From positions 1 to 12,215 of the forward strand of contig DJTQ01000401.1 of NCBI GenBank assembly GCA_002439285.1: a stretch of DNA of 12,215 nucleotides, given 5' to 3'. Made by a program: the position numbers and the translations under genes. This stretch comes from Paenibacillaceae bacterium UBA6304. GTDB taxonomy: Bacteria; Bacillota; Bacilli; Paenibacillales; Paenibacillaceae. Shown here in pieces: positions 1 to 7,175 of this stretch (position 1 is its first letter; the number at the start of each line of letters is the position of its first letter). The notes below the pieces were generated by a model that saw only the letters and a list, made by a program, of their open reading frames with translations, made no database searches and was not told the origin of the DNA.

Positions 1-110
1 TCAATCCATATTACCGCGAGTTGGGTATGGAGACACGAGGGATGGGTGCGCTGAACGGCAGGGAGTATATTCTGTATGAAATGAACAAGACGCTTTACCA
101 TAAGTTATAG
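1..110 (+). CDS. C-terminal fragment, possible GNAT-type acetyltransferase
   Basis: An open frame enters from the left edge (first full codon at base 3) and ends at TAG 108-110, giving the last 35 residues of a protein. The visible part contains YYRELGMETRGMG followed by GREYILYEMNK. This resembles the end of GNAT N-acetyltransferases, where a 'YxxLGF/M' helix is followed by a final beta strand ending in 'EM'. The frame stops just before a strong terminator, which supports it being a real gene end. The family assignment rests on a short stretch and is tentative; the acetyl-CoA binding motif would lie outside the window. Confidence 0.45.
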   Translation, partial: NPYYRELGMETRGMGALNGREYILYEMNKTLYHKL

Positions 111-122
111 CGAACAGCGCAC

Positions 123-163
123 AAAGGGTGCCGGCCAAGACAACTTGACCGACACCCTTTTTT
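123..163. terminator. Bidirectional rho-independent terminator
   Basis: A 17-bp stem (123-139 with 144-160) closes a 4-base loop, ACAA. On the plus strand the stem has two C/A mismatches and is followed by a T-run, so it should end the upstream plus-strand gene. On the minus strand both mismatches become G-U pairs and the stem is fully paired, but the following T-tract is weak. It lies 28 bases past the glgC stop codon, so it probably serves both convergent transcripts. Confidence 0.85.
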
Positions 164-190
164 ATATATAAACATACAGTTATGTCGTTT

Positions 191-1414
191 TTAGGACGAT
201 AAACCTTCGGCACGGAGCCGAGCCGTCTTGTCGTATACTTCTTTGAGAAGGCGGGCAGGCTGAGGGCGTGTAACCGGTTTGGCCTGAACGGTCTCATAAG
301 GTCCTACCACGACGATATCGCCTTCCGATCCTTTGACCACAGCACCATCGTGGATAATCGCTCCTTCTCCGATAATAGCCCGTTCAATCAAGGCCCCACG
401 ACCGATCCGAGCGTTCGGCATAATGACGCTTTCCTTGATTTTCGTATAACGTCCAACCTCGGTTCCTCCAAAGATGACCGAACGTTCCGAATAGCCTTCA
501 AGTGCACAGCAATCATGGATCATCGAGCTTTTCGTCTGCACGCTCCGGTTTTTAATCGGTTTTGTTTTCAGGCGTGACTGATCCCGGGTATACATCGGCC
601 ATGCTTTGTTCATCAGCTTCCAGTCGGAGTCTTTAGCGAGTAGGTCCATATGAGCTTCCCACAGGCTTTGAACCGTGCCGACATCACGCCAGTAGCCTTT
701 GAATTCGAAGGCATGGAGCGGTCTCTCCCCAGCCAACATTTTCGGGATTACATCTTTGCCAAAATCATGGCTTGAATTAGCGTCATTGGCATCTTCCAGC
801 AGATACTGTTTAAGGAAATCCCATTTAAACAAATAAATGCCCATGGAGGCCAGATTGCTGGCTGGTTCAGCAGGTTTTTCCGCAAACTCGGTAATTTGGT
901 AGTTCTCATCCGTGGACATGACACCGAAGCGGTGCGCTTCTTCCCAAGGGACCGGCATTACGGAAATCGTTGCGGAAGCATCCGAAGAAATATGGAAATT
1001 CAGCATTTCCCGATAATCCATATGGTAGATATGGTCTCCGGATAGAATTAATACATTTTCAGGTTCATGACCGTCCACGAAGTCAATATTCTTGAATATG
1101 GCATCGGCTGTACCTGCGTATTCATCTACCCCAGCGTTGTATGAAGGCAACAAGGAAATTCCGTTATGGGCCGTCCGCGGAAGATTCCAGGCATCTCCTT
1201 CACCGATATGTTCATGCAAGGACTCAGCTTCATATTGTGTAAGTACACCGATTGTATCGATTCCGGAATTCACGCAATTGCTGAGAGGAAAATCGATAAT
1301 CCGATAATGGCCGCCAAAAGGAACGGCGGGTTTTGCCAGTTTGGACGTAAGCGGAGACAATCGTCTACCCTCACCACCGGCCAACAGCATAGCAATACAG
1401 TCTTTCTTTTTCAT
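191..1414 (-). CDS. glgC: Glucose-1-phosphate adenylyltransferase (ADP-glucose pyrophosphorylase)
   Basis: GlgC catalyses ATP plus glucose-1-phosphate to ADP-glucose plus pyrophosphate, the committed step of bacterial glycogen synthesis, in the cytoplasm. The 407-residue protein has the nucleotidyltransferase core: GGEGRRL (13-19), the AKPAVPFGG segment (27-35), SGDHIY (125-130, with the catalytic-type Asp127), FAEKP (177-181, the sugar-phosphate-binding Lys) and GYWRDVGT (240-247). The C-terminal part (about 305-370) shows hexapeptide-like repeats ([25 protein letters not shown]) of a left-handed beta helix, which in this family carries allosteric control. The start at 1414 was chosen because GGGAGGG lies 7 bases upstream; an in-frame ATG 13 codons earlier has no comparable site. 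It is divergent from glgB-glgA. No GlgD partner is visible in the window. Confidence 0.95.
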   Translation of the reverse strand: MKKKDCIAMLLAGGEGRRLSPLTSKLAKPAVPFGGHYRIIDFPLSNCVNSGIDTIGVLTQYEAESLHEHIGEGDAWNLPRTAHNGISLLPSYNAGVDEYAGTADAIFKNIDFVDGHEPENVLILSGDHIYHMDYREMLNFHISSDASATISVMPVPWEEAHRFGVMSTDENYQITEFAEKPAEPASNLASMGIYLFKWDFLKQYLLEDANDANSSHDFGKDVIPKMLAGERPLHAFEFKGYWRDVGTVQSLWEAHMDLLAKDSDWKLMNKAWPMYTRDQSRLKTKPIKNRSVQTKSSMIHDCCALEGYSERSVIFGGTEVGRYTKIKESVIMPNARIGRGALIERAIIGEGAIIHDGAVVKGSEGDIVVVGPYETVQAKPVTRPQPARLLKEVYDKTARLRAEGLSS

Positions 1415-1540
1415 TTCGTTTCCCTCCCGTAAGGTTTCGTCTGTGTAGTACATACATAAACGAGATATAATGTAGTTGAAACTAAAGTTATGGAAATCCC
1501 AAGAAAATATTACATTTATTTTTTCATTTTTAATTTTCCT

Positions 1541-1571
1541 GTTCAGTTTCGGGGAGTTTTGGGTAAATATT
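1541..1571 (+). promoter_or_regulatory. Candidate alternative-sigma promoter of glgB-glgA
   Basis: GTTCA (1541-1545) and GGTAAATATT (1562-1571) are separated by 16 bases. They match the B. subtilis sigma-F pattern (GYWTA, N16, GGNRANANTW as recalled) at all but one position in each box. The overlapping reading GTTCAG, N14, GGGTAA resembles a sigma-B site. No convincing TTGACA/TATAAT pair was found in the 190-base divergent region. This is a motif match only, and such degenerate boxes can arise by chance. Confidence 0.25.
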
Positions 1572-1604
1572 TAAGTGGGACTATACATAAAAGCAGGTGA
1601 TAAA

Positions 1605-3566
1605 ATGTTAGAATTGCCAAAGACGAGCGCCATATCCAATACAGATATTTATTTATTCCATGAAGGAACACTGTACCGCAGCTACCGGACGTTCGGTGCC
1701 CATGTCACGATGGAAGGCGGTGAGGCGGGGGTCCGGTTCACGGTCTGGGCGCCAGCCGCACGCCAGGTCTCCCTGGCCTCCGATCTGAACGGCTGGAACG
1801 GGGAGAACGATTTATTATATAAGATACCCGATTCAGGGATTTGGACTCGCTTTTTTCCGGGAATGGAAGAAGGAATTTTTTACAAGTATGAAATTACGGG
1901 CCCGGACGGCACCAAATTTTTAAAGGCTGATCCGTACGCTTTTTACGCTGAAGTTAGACCTGCAACGGCCTCCGTGGTGAAATCCCTGGATGGTTATAGT
2001 TGGGGAGATGCGGCGTGGAGGCGGAGAAAACGTGCTCCTTACCAAAGGCCGCTTAATATTTATGAACTCCATTTCGGGACCTGGAGACAGCGGGAAGACG
2101 GAAGCTTGTACACTTATCGTGAAATGGCCGATTTGCTTATTCCATACGTCGAACGAATGGGCTACACGCATATCGAAATTATGCCCTTGACCGAACATCC
2201 TTATGATCTGTCCTGGGGTTATCAGGCCACGGGCTATTTCGCCCCGACCAGCCGCTACGGTGACCCGAAGGATCTGATGTACTTCGTCGATCGCTGCCAT
2301 GAAGCGGGGATTGGAGTGATCCTGGACTGGGTTCCCGGTCATTTTACCAAGGATGCCCATGGATTGCGGAGGTTTGACGGTACGCCGCTGTTTGAATATG
2401 CCGACCCGGCCAAAGCGGAAAAACCGGGGTGGGGGACGCTCAGCTTTGATTTCGGCAAGCCGGAAGTCCGCGCCTTTTTGATCTCGAATGCCTTATATTG
2501 GCTTGATCTGTTTCATTTTGACGGTCTCAGAGTCGATGCCGTGACCAGTATGCTGCGTTTGGATTTCGAGAAATCGGAGGGGCAGTACGTACGAAACGAG
2601 CATGGCGGCATCGAAAATCTGGAGGCGGTATCCTTTTTGCAGCTATTAAACGAAGCCGTATTCCAGTATTACCCTCAGACATTAATGATGGCGGAAGAGT
2701 CCAGCGCCTGGCCAATGGTGACGACACCGGTTCATGAAGGTGGGCTTGGTTTTAACTATAAGTGGAACATGGGGTGGATGAACGATACGCTCAAATATAC
2801 GGAATCGTCGTTTTGGGACCGTCCGGCTCGTCACCATCTGCTGACCTTTCCGATTTGCTACGCTTATTCGGAGAACTTCACGTTGCCGCTGTCGCATGAC
2901 GAGGTAGTCCATGGCAAAAAGTCACTATTGGATAAAATGCCGGGTAATTACGATGAAAAATTCGCCGGATTACGCCTGCTGCTTGGCTACCAGATGACTT
3001 CCCCCGGTAAGAAGTTGCTCTTCATGGGCGGAGAATTCGGCCAATTTATTGAATGGCGGGATCAGGGACAGCTCGATTGGTTCCTGCTGGAGTATGAATC
3101 ACACCGAAAATTGCAGGAATATACGGCGGCCTTGAATCATTTGTATCTACAGGAGCCGGCTCTATGGGAGTTGGATCATACGTTGGAAGGCTATCAGTGG
3201 ATCAATGCGGATGATGCCGGTCAGAGTGTGATTGGCTTCCTCCGTAAAGGCAAAAAGGTGAAGGATACGCTGCTTGTCGTAATCAATTTCCAGCCGGTGG
3301 AACGGATGAATTATCGCCTCGGTATTCCTAAAGCAGGAACGTACGAAGAAATATTCAGCAGTGAGAGTCTTGCATTCGGCGGTAGTGGCAAGGTAAACCG
3401 GAAGGGCGTAAAGAGCCAGAAAATAGCCATGCACAATCAGAAGGACAGCCTGATGTTAAACCTGCCGCCGCTAAGTATGTCCATTTGGAAAAGATCCGCA
3501 AAATCTGCAGCCGCCGAAACGAAGACGGCAAAGTCTAAAACATCGCCGCAAGGGAGGAAAAAATAA
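1605..3566 (+). CDS. glgB: 1,4-alpha-glucan branching enzyme
   Basis: GlgB cuts an alpha-1,4 chain and re-attaches it through alpha-1,6 to form glycogen branches, in the cytoplasm. The 653-residue protein has a CBM48-type N-terminal domain (about 30-115) and a GH13 barrel. The catalytic regions are DWVPGHF (241-247), GLRVDAV with the nucleophile Asp311, MMAEES with the acid/base Glu364, and LSHDEVVHGK (429-438) with Asp432. An all-beta C-terminal domain follows. The start at 1605 has AGGTGA just upstream; an in-frame GTG at 1575 would add 10 residues but has no ribosome binding site. The last 24 or so residues are a Lys/Ala/Ser/Thr-rich tail beyond the normal family end. The stop codon overlaps the glgA start by one base (TAATG), so the two genes are translationally coupled. 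Confidence 0.96.
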   Translation: MLELPKTSAISNTDIYLFHEGTLYRSYRTFGAHVTMEGGEAGVRFTVWAPAARQVSLASDLNGWNGENDLLYKIPDSGIWTRFFPGMEEGIFYKYEITGPDGTKFLKADPYAFYAEVRPATASVVKSLDGYSWGDAAWRRRKRAPYQRPLNIYELHFGTWRQREDGSLYTYREMADLLIPYVERMGYTHIEIMPLTEHPYDLSWGYQATGYFAPTSRYGDPKDLMYFVDRCHEAGIGVILDWVPGHFTKDAHGLRRFDGTPLFEYADPAKAEKPGWGTLSFDFGKPEVRAFLISNALYWLDLFHFDGLRVDAVTSMLRLDFEKSEGQYVRNEHGGIENLEAVSFLQLLNEAVFQYYPQTLMMAEESSAWPMVTTPVHEGGLGFNYKWNMGWMNDTLKYTESSFWDRPARHHLLTFPICYAYSENFTLPLSHDEVVHGKKSLLDKMPGNYDEKFAGLRLLLGYQMTSPGKKLLFMGGEFGQFIEWRDQGQLDWFLLEYESHRKLQEYTAALNHLYLQEPALWELDHTLEGYQWINADDAGQSVIGFLRKGKKVKDTLLVVINFQPVERMNYRLGIPKAGTYEEIFSSESLAFGGSGKVNRKGVKSQKIAMHNQKDSLMLNLPPLSMSIWKRSAKSAAAETKTAKSKTSPQGRKK

Positions 3567-5002
3567 TGAAAATTTTGTTTGCAGCCGCCGAAGCGGGCCC
3601 GTTCATCAAGACCGGCGGGCTCGCCGATGTGATTGGAGCCTTACCTAAAGCGTTGAAGCAGGCAGGGCATGATGTTCGCGTGGTACTGCCGAAGTACAAG
3701 GATATTCCGGCAGCCTATACCGAAACTTTGCAGCATTTGGGTGAAGTCGTTGTTCCCGTTGGCTGGCGTCAACAATACGGAGGCATAGAATACCTGGTCT
3801 GGGACGGGATTCCGGTATATTTTATCGATAACGAATATTATTTTGGCAGGGACGGAGTATACGGCTATTGGGATGACGGCGAGCGATTTGCTTATTTAAA
3901 CCGGGCCGTGCTGGAGATCCTTCCGGTCATCGACTTTTTCCCGGATGTGCTTCACTGTCATGATTGGCATACCGCCATGATACCGCTGCTGCTACGAGAG
4001 CATTATCACTGGAACCCGGAATATGCAGGGATTCGTACCGTCTTTACGATTCACAATTTGCTTTACCAGGGGATATTCCCGTATGAGGTGCTTGGCGATT
4101 TGCTGAGTTTGCCGCATAAGTACTTCACGCCGGATGGGGTGGAATACAACGGGAATGTCAGCTTTATGAAGGCGGGCCTTGTATTCGCCGACCATGTCAC
4201 GACCGTGAGCCCAACCTATGCCTCGGAGATTCAGACAGAGCATTACGGCTACGGATTGGATGGTCTGCTCCGATCTCTGGGAGACCGGTTGTCCGGAATC
4301 GTCAACGGGATCGATGTGAAGCTTTATAACCCGTCGACCGATCCGGATTTGGCAGTACGCTATCGTACCGGTTTGAACAAGAAACGGGAGAATAAAGCTG
4401 CGCTTCAACAAGAGCTAGGGCTTCCTGTTGTCCCGGACGTTCCGCTGGTCGCCATGATTACCCGGCTGGTCGAACCGAAGGGTCTTGAATTGGTCACCCG
4501 GATTATGGACGAATGGTTGCATTTCGACGAGGTTCAGTTTGTGGTGCTCGGCACCGGGGATCGGGCATATGAAGATTGGTTCAGGGAGGCGGCTTACCGG
4601 CATCTGGAGAAGCTGTCGGTGCAAATCAAGTTTAGTGACGGGCTATCCCGCAGAATCTATGCAGGGAGCGATCTATTCTTGATGCCGTCGCGCTTCGAAC
4701 CTTGCGGAATCAGCCAACTGCTGGCGCTTCGCTACGGTAGTATCCCCGTTGTTCGGGAAACCGGAGGATTGAATGATACGGTTCATGCTTACAATGAGCA
4801 TACAGGAGAAGGGAACGGTTTCAGCTTCCGCGACTACAATGCCCATGATTTGCTGCATACTTTGCGGAGAGGCACTTCATTTTACCGCCAGCCCAAAGAA
4901 TGGAAAAAAATTGTGGCGAATGCTTTTGCTGGGGATTACAGTTGGAACAGTTCAGCAGAGCGGTATATCGATATTTACAAGCGCATTTCGGCGAAGGAGT
5001 AA
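3566..5002 (+). CDS. glgA: Glycogen synthase (ADP-glucose)
   Basis: GlgA transfers glucose from ADP-glucose to the non-reducing end of an alpha-1,4-glucan (family GT5, GT-B fold), using the product of GlgC and supplying linear chains to GlgB. The 478-residue length is normal. The ADP-glucose loop KTGGLADV is at 15-22 (Lys15). VNGID (246-250) is present, and the C-terminal nucleotide-binding half has Lys305 and the signature SRFEPCGISQLLALRYGSIP (375-394), including Glu378. Lys15 and Lys305 fall at the same numbers as the catalytic lysines of the E. coli enzyme. The residues before Lys305 read VEP where the family usually has a Gln. AGGGAGG lies 8 bases before the ATG, inside the end of glgB. 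Confidence 0.96.
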   Translation: MKILFAAAEAGPFIKTGGLADVIGALPKALKQAGHDVRVVLPKYKDIPAAYTETLQHLGEVVVPVGWRQQYGGIEYLVWDGIPVYFIDNEYYFGRDGVYGYWDDGERFAYLNRAVLEILPVIDFFPDVLHCHDWHTAMIPLLLREHYHWNPEYAGIRTVFTIHNLLYQGIFPYEVLGDLLSLPHKYFTPDGVEYNGNVSFMKAGLVFADHVTTVSPTYASEIQTEHYGYGLDGLLRSLGDRLSGIVNGIDVKLYNPSTDPDLAVRYRTGLNKKRENKAALQQELGLPVVPDVPLVAMITRLVEPKGLELVTRIMDEWLHFDEVQFVVLGTGDRAYEDWFREAAYRHLEKLSVQIKFSDGLSRRIYAGSDLFLMPSRFEPCGISQLLALRYGSIPVVRETGGLNDTVHAYNEHTGEGNGFSFRDYNAHDLLHTLRRGTSFYRQPKEWKKIVANAFAGDYSWNSSAERYIDIYKRISAKE

Positions 5003-5048
5003 GTTTACGCCATCGTATGCGCAGTGCATAACATGAAGCAAAATCAAA

Positions 5049-5084
5049 AATCCCCGGTGCGAGGCCGCCCTCGTACCGGGGATT
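5049..5084. terminator. Bidirectional terminator between glgA and the neopullulanase gene
   Basis: A 16-bp stem (5049-5064 with 5069-5084, one G-T pair on the plus strand) encloses the loop CCGC. The stem begins AATCCCCGGT and ends ACCGGGGATT. Read on the minus strand it runs into TTTTTGATTTT, a good T-tract, so it mainly ends the minus-strand GH13 gene. On the plus strand the T-tract is poor, but the stem is GC-rich and is the only candidate to end glgB-glgA. Confidence 0.8.
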
Positions 5085-5109
5085 GTCATGTGTGTAAGAT
5101 TGTTTCTGG

Positions 5110-6855
5110 CTATTTTAATTGGCGGTACAGAATCCGAAAGCCGAACGGGTCCAGGCCGATATGCATCATGCCGTCCTTCGGTTTGACTCTCTCTTCGGAC
5201 AACGCATCGCGCCAATCTTCGGTTTCCATAGGATGGGACAAGGTCCGGTATTCCTCCGTATTGTTCATCCAGATCGTAAAATGCATGTTGTCATCCATGC
5301 GTTCATAGACGATGCAAGGGTCATTCGGGTTCGCCTGCAGGAAGCGGAAGCGTCCATGCCGCAGAGCCCCATGCTGCCTGCGCAGCTCGATCATCATTTT
5401 ATAAAAATCGTACAGCTCCCGATCCTGCTTCTTCGGATCCCATTCCATACATTTCCGGCAGTCCGGGTCGCCGTCTCCAGTAATCCCTACCTCATCACCG
5501 TAAAAAATGCATGGCGTGCCGATATAAGTGAACAGGAAGACCACGCATAACTTTAACTTTCGTTTATCGGTGCCGACTCGGGTCAACAGGCGGGGGGTAT
5601 CATGGCTGCACAGCATATTGAATACCACTTCATTTGTTTGCTGCGGATAACGCATGATCAAAGAACCCATCTCATTGGAGAAATTGTAACCGTCCATGCC
5701 GCCGTTGAAGAATTCAAGTACTTTATCGGCAAAAGGATAGTTCATCACAGAATCAAACTGGTCCCCAAGCAGCCAGTTCAGTGAATCGCTCCATACCTCG
5801 CCGATAATGTAGGCATCCGGGTTGGCTTCCTTGACCACCTTACGGAAGTCCCGCCAGAAATGGTGGTCGACTTCGTTGGCCACGTCCAGCCGCCACCCAT
5901 CAAGTTTGATTTCACGGATCCAATACTCCGCGACGCCTAGCAAATACTCTTTAACCTCTGGATTTGCGGTATTGAATTTGGGCATGTTTCCGAAGAATCC
6001 AAAGGTGTCATACGTAGGAATCCCATTCTTGATTTGAGCCGGGAATTCATTGATATGGAACCAGTTGGCATATTTCGATTCCTTGCCATGTTTAAGTACA
6101 TCCTGGAAGGGAGGGAATTGTTCGCCGCAGTGATTGAACACGGCGTCGAGCACGACGCGGATGCCGCGGCTATGGCAGGCTTCCACGACTTGTTTCAACA
6201 GGTCATTATCTCCAAAATGAGGATCGACTTGTTTATAATCTACGGTATCGTATTTGTGGTTGGAAGGGGACACAAACAGCGGCGTGAAATAAATCGCATT
6301 AATGCCGAGATCGATTAAATCGTCCAGATGATCCAGAACGCCTTGGAGATCGCCGCCAAAGAAGTTGTCTGTGTCCGGCTGTTCCCCCCACGTTTTCGTA
6401 TTCTCCGGGTCATTGCCTGGATCGCCGTTCGCAAACCGCTCCGGCATGATTTGATAGAATACGGCTTTTTTTGCCCATTCCGGAACCTTGAATACATCGA
6501 TGTCATGAATATATGGAAATTCATACAATTCTCCGGGTGGATTAGGGCCTTCATGCTGAATGCCCGTGTCCATCATATATACGGTTTCTGTTCCCGCAGT
6601 CAGCTTAAAGGCGTAAGACAAACGTTTGAATTGTGGCTTAACAGCCACTTCCCAGTAGTCAAACATCCGGTCATGCGCGGCTTTCTCCATTGGAATCTCC
6701 CGGTAAGTTCCGTTCCAGTCATACTTATCGCCCGTCATCGCATATACATTCTCGACATCGTCCCGTTTGGTCCGGACGCGCAAATGTATCGTTGCCGTGT
6801 CGTAAGCATAGGCCCATTTATCCCGCGGTACATGATATAGCGCTTCTAGCAGCAC
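5110..6855 (-). CDS. Neopullulanase / cyclomaltodextrinase / maltogenic amylase (GH13)
   Basis: This enzyme group hydrolyses cyclodextrins, maltodextrins and pullulan; B. subtilis relatives take part in intracellular glycogen and maltodextrin breakdown. The 581-residue protein has a CBM34-like N-terminal domain (about 1-120) that begins in the typical way (MLLEALYHVPRDKWAYAYD), then a GH13 barrel. Visible regions are DAVFNHCG (237-244), MPKFN (291-295), GWRLDVANE with nucleophile Asp324, IIGEVWSD with Glu353, and CSHDTPR with Asp419. No signal peptide is present, so it is cytoplasmic. The GTG start at 6855 has AAGGAGGT 7 bases upstream; another GTG three codons earlier lies inside that ribosome binding site and cannot be the start. 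Sequence alone does not separate neopullulanase from cyclomaltodextrinase. Confidence 0.92.
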   Translation of the reverse strand: MLLEALYHVPRDKWAYAYDTATIHLRVRTKRDDVENVYAMTGDKYDWNGTYREIPMEKAAHDRMFDYWEVAVKPQFKRLSYAFKLTAGTETVYMMDTGIQHEGPNPPGELYEFPYIHDIDVFKVPEWAKKAVFYQIMPERFANGDPGNDPENTKTWGEQPDTDNFFGGDLQGVLDHLDDLIDLGINAIYFTPLFVSPSNHKYDTVDYKQVDPHFGDNDLLKQVVEACHSRGIRVVLDAVFNHCGEQFPPFQDVLKHGKESKYANWFHINEFPAQIKNGIPTYDTFGFFGNMPKFNTANPEVKEYLLGVAEYWIREIKLDGWRLDVANEVDHHFWRDFRKVVKEANPDAYIIGEVWSDSLNWLLGDQFDSVMNYPFADKVLEFFNGGMDGYNFSNEMGSLIMRYPQQTNEVVFNMLCSHDTPRLLTRVGTDKRKLKLCVVFLFTYIGTPCIFYGDEVGITGDGDPDCRKCMEWDPKKQDRELYDFYKMMIELRRQHGALRHGRFRFLQANPNDPCIVYERMDDNMHFTIWMNNTEEYRTLSHPMETEDWRDALSEERVKPKDGMMHIGLDPFGFRILYRQLK

Positions 6856-6983
6856 AGGGGCCACCTCCTTACGTAACTTGTAAATCAGTTTAAAAAAACC
6901 GAGCAGGTTTTCAGCTAATAAATAACCAATTGAGACACGTTATGAACCATTATTCCCCCACATTACTCATGTATGTTTGTATT

Positions 6984-7000
6984 TGACGAAGAGTTCGTCA
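6984..7000. repeat. Inverted repeat, candidate operator
   Basis: TGACGAA, 3 bases (GAG), TTCGTCA is a perfect 7-bp inverted repeat, roughly midway between the two divergent genes. There is no T-run after it, so it is not a terminator. Its form and position fit the binding site of a dimeric repressor or activator, but I do not recognise the regulator. It is shorter and spaced differently from the Gram-positive LexA box. Confidence 0.4.
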
Positions 7001-7091
7001 GAATCGAATATTACAAAATTTAATAAAAATTCATTCCCAATTCATAAATCCTGCTAAAGTGTGAAAATATAATGAAAAAGCAAAAATATCT

Positions 7092-7120
7092 TTGCATATA
7101 TATGCAGGTTGATTTATAAT
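7092..7120 (+). promoter_or_regulatory. Promoter of the amino acid transporter, overlapped by a palindrome
   Basis: A consensus -10 box TATAAT (7115-7120) is preceded by TTGCAT (7092-7097) at the optimal 17-base spacing. Transcription would start near 7127, giving a leader of about 50 bases. A perfect 14-bp palindrome, TGCATATATATGCA (7093-7106), covers the -35 box and runs into the spacer. A protein bound there would block RNA polymerase, so this looks like a repressor operator. The weak -35 against a perfect -10 fits a regulated promoter. Confidence 0.65.
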
Positions 7121-7175
7121 TAGCGCAGTAATCGAATGATGGTTAATTAAAAAAATGCTGACTGGAGAGAGACAT

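Larger units (their letters stand above)
6856..7175. other. Divergent intergenic regulatory region, no gene seen
   Basis: These 320 bases separate the divergent GH13 gene and transporter operon. They are AT-rich and hold no convincing coding frame. The contents I can name are the GH13 ribosome binding site, a 7-bp inverted repeat with a 3-base spacer (6984-7000), and the transporter promoter with a 14-bp palindrome (7092-7120). A minus-strand promoter for the GH13 gene could not be placed with confidence; the best weak candidate is TTCATA, N16, TATTTA reading leftward. I found no CcpA cre site. Confidence 0.7.

Noticed and set aside
1..297. A 98-codon minus-strand frame reading across the left edge
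   Set aside because: It runs antisense through a real gene end, the terminator and the end of glgC in another frame, and has no recognisable domain.
1451..1458. CATACATA as a sigma-E -10 box before glgB
   Set aside because: The -10 match is good, but no ATATT-type -35 element lies about 14 bases upstream, where the sequence is the glgC ribosome-binding region.
6315..6554. Minus-strand frames of 79 codons and plus-strand frames up to 170 codons within the GH13 gene
   Set aside because: They are shadows of a clearly conserved GH13 coding sequence, with no domains or ribosome binding sites of their own.
6895..6911. AAAACC-GAGCA-GGTTTT hairpin with a T-run on the minus strand, in the leader of the GH13 gene
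   Set aside because: It looks like a small attenuator, but the stem is only 6-7 bp with two GC pairs, too weak to call without folding energies or transcript data.
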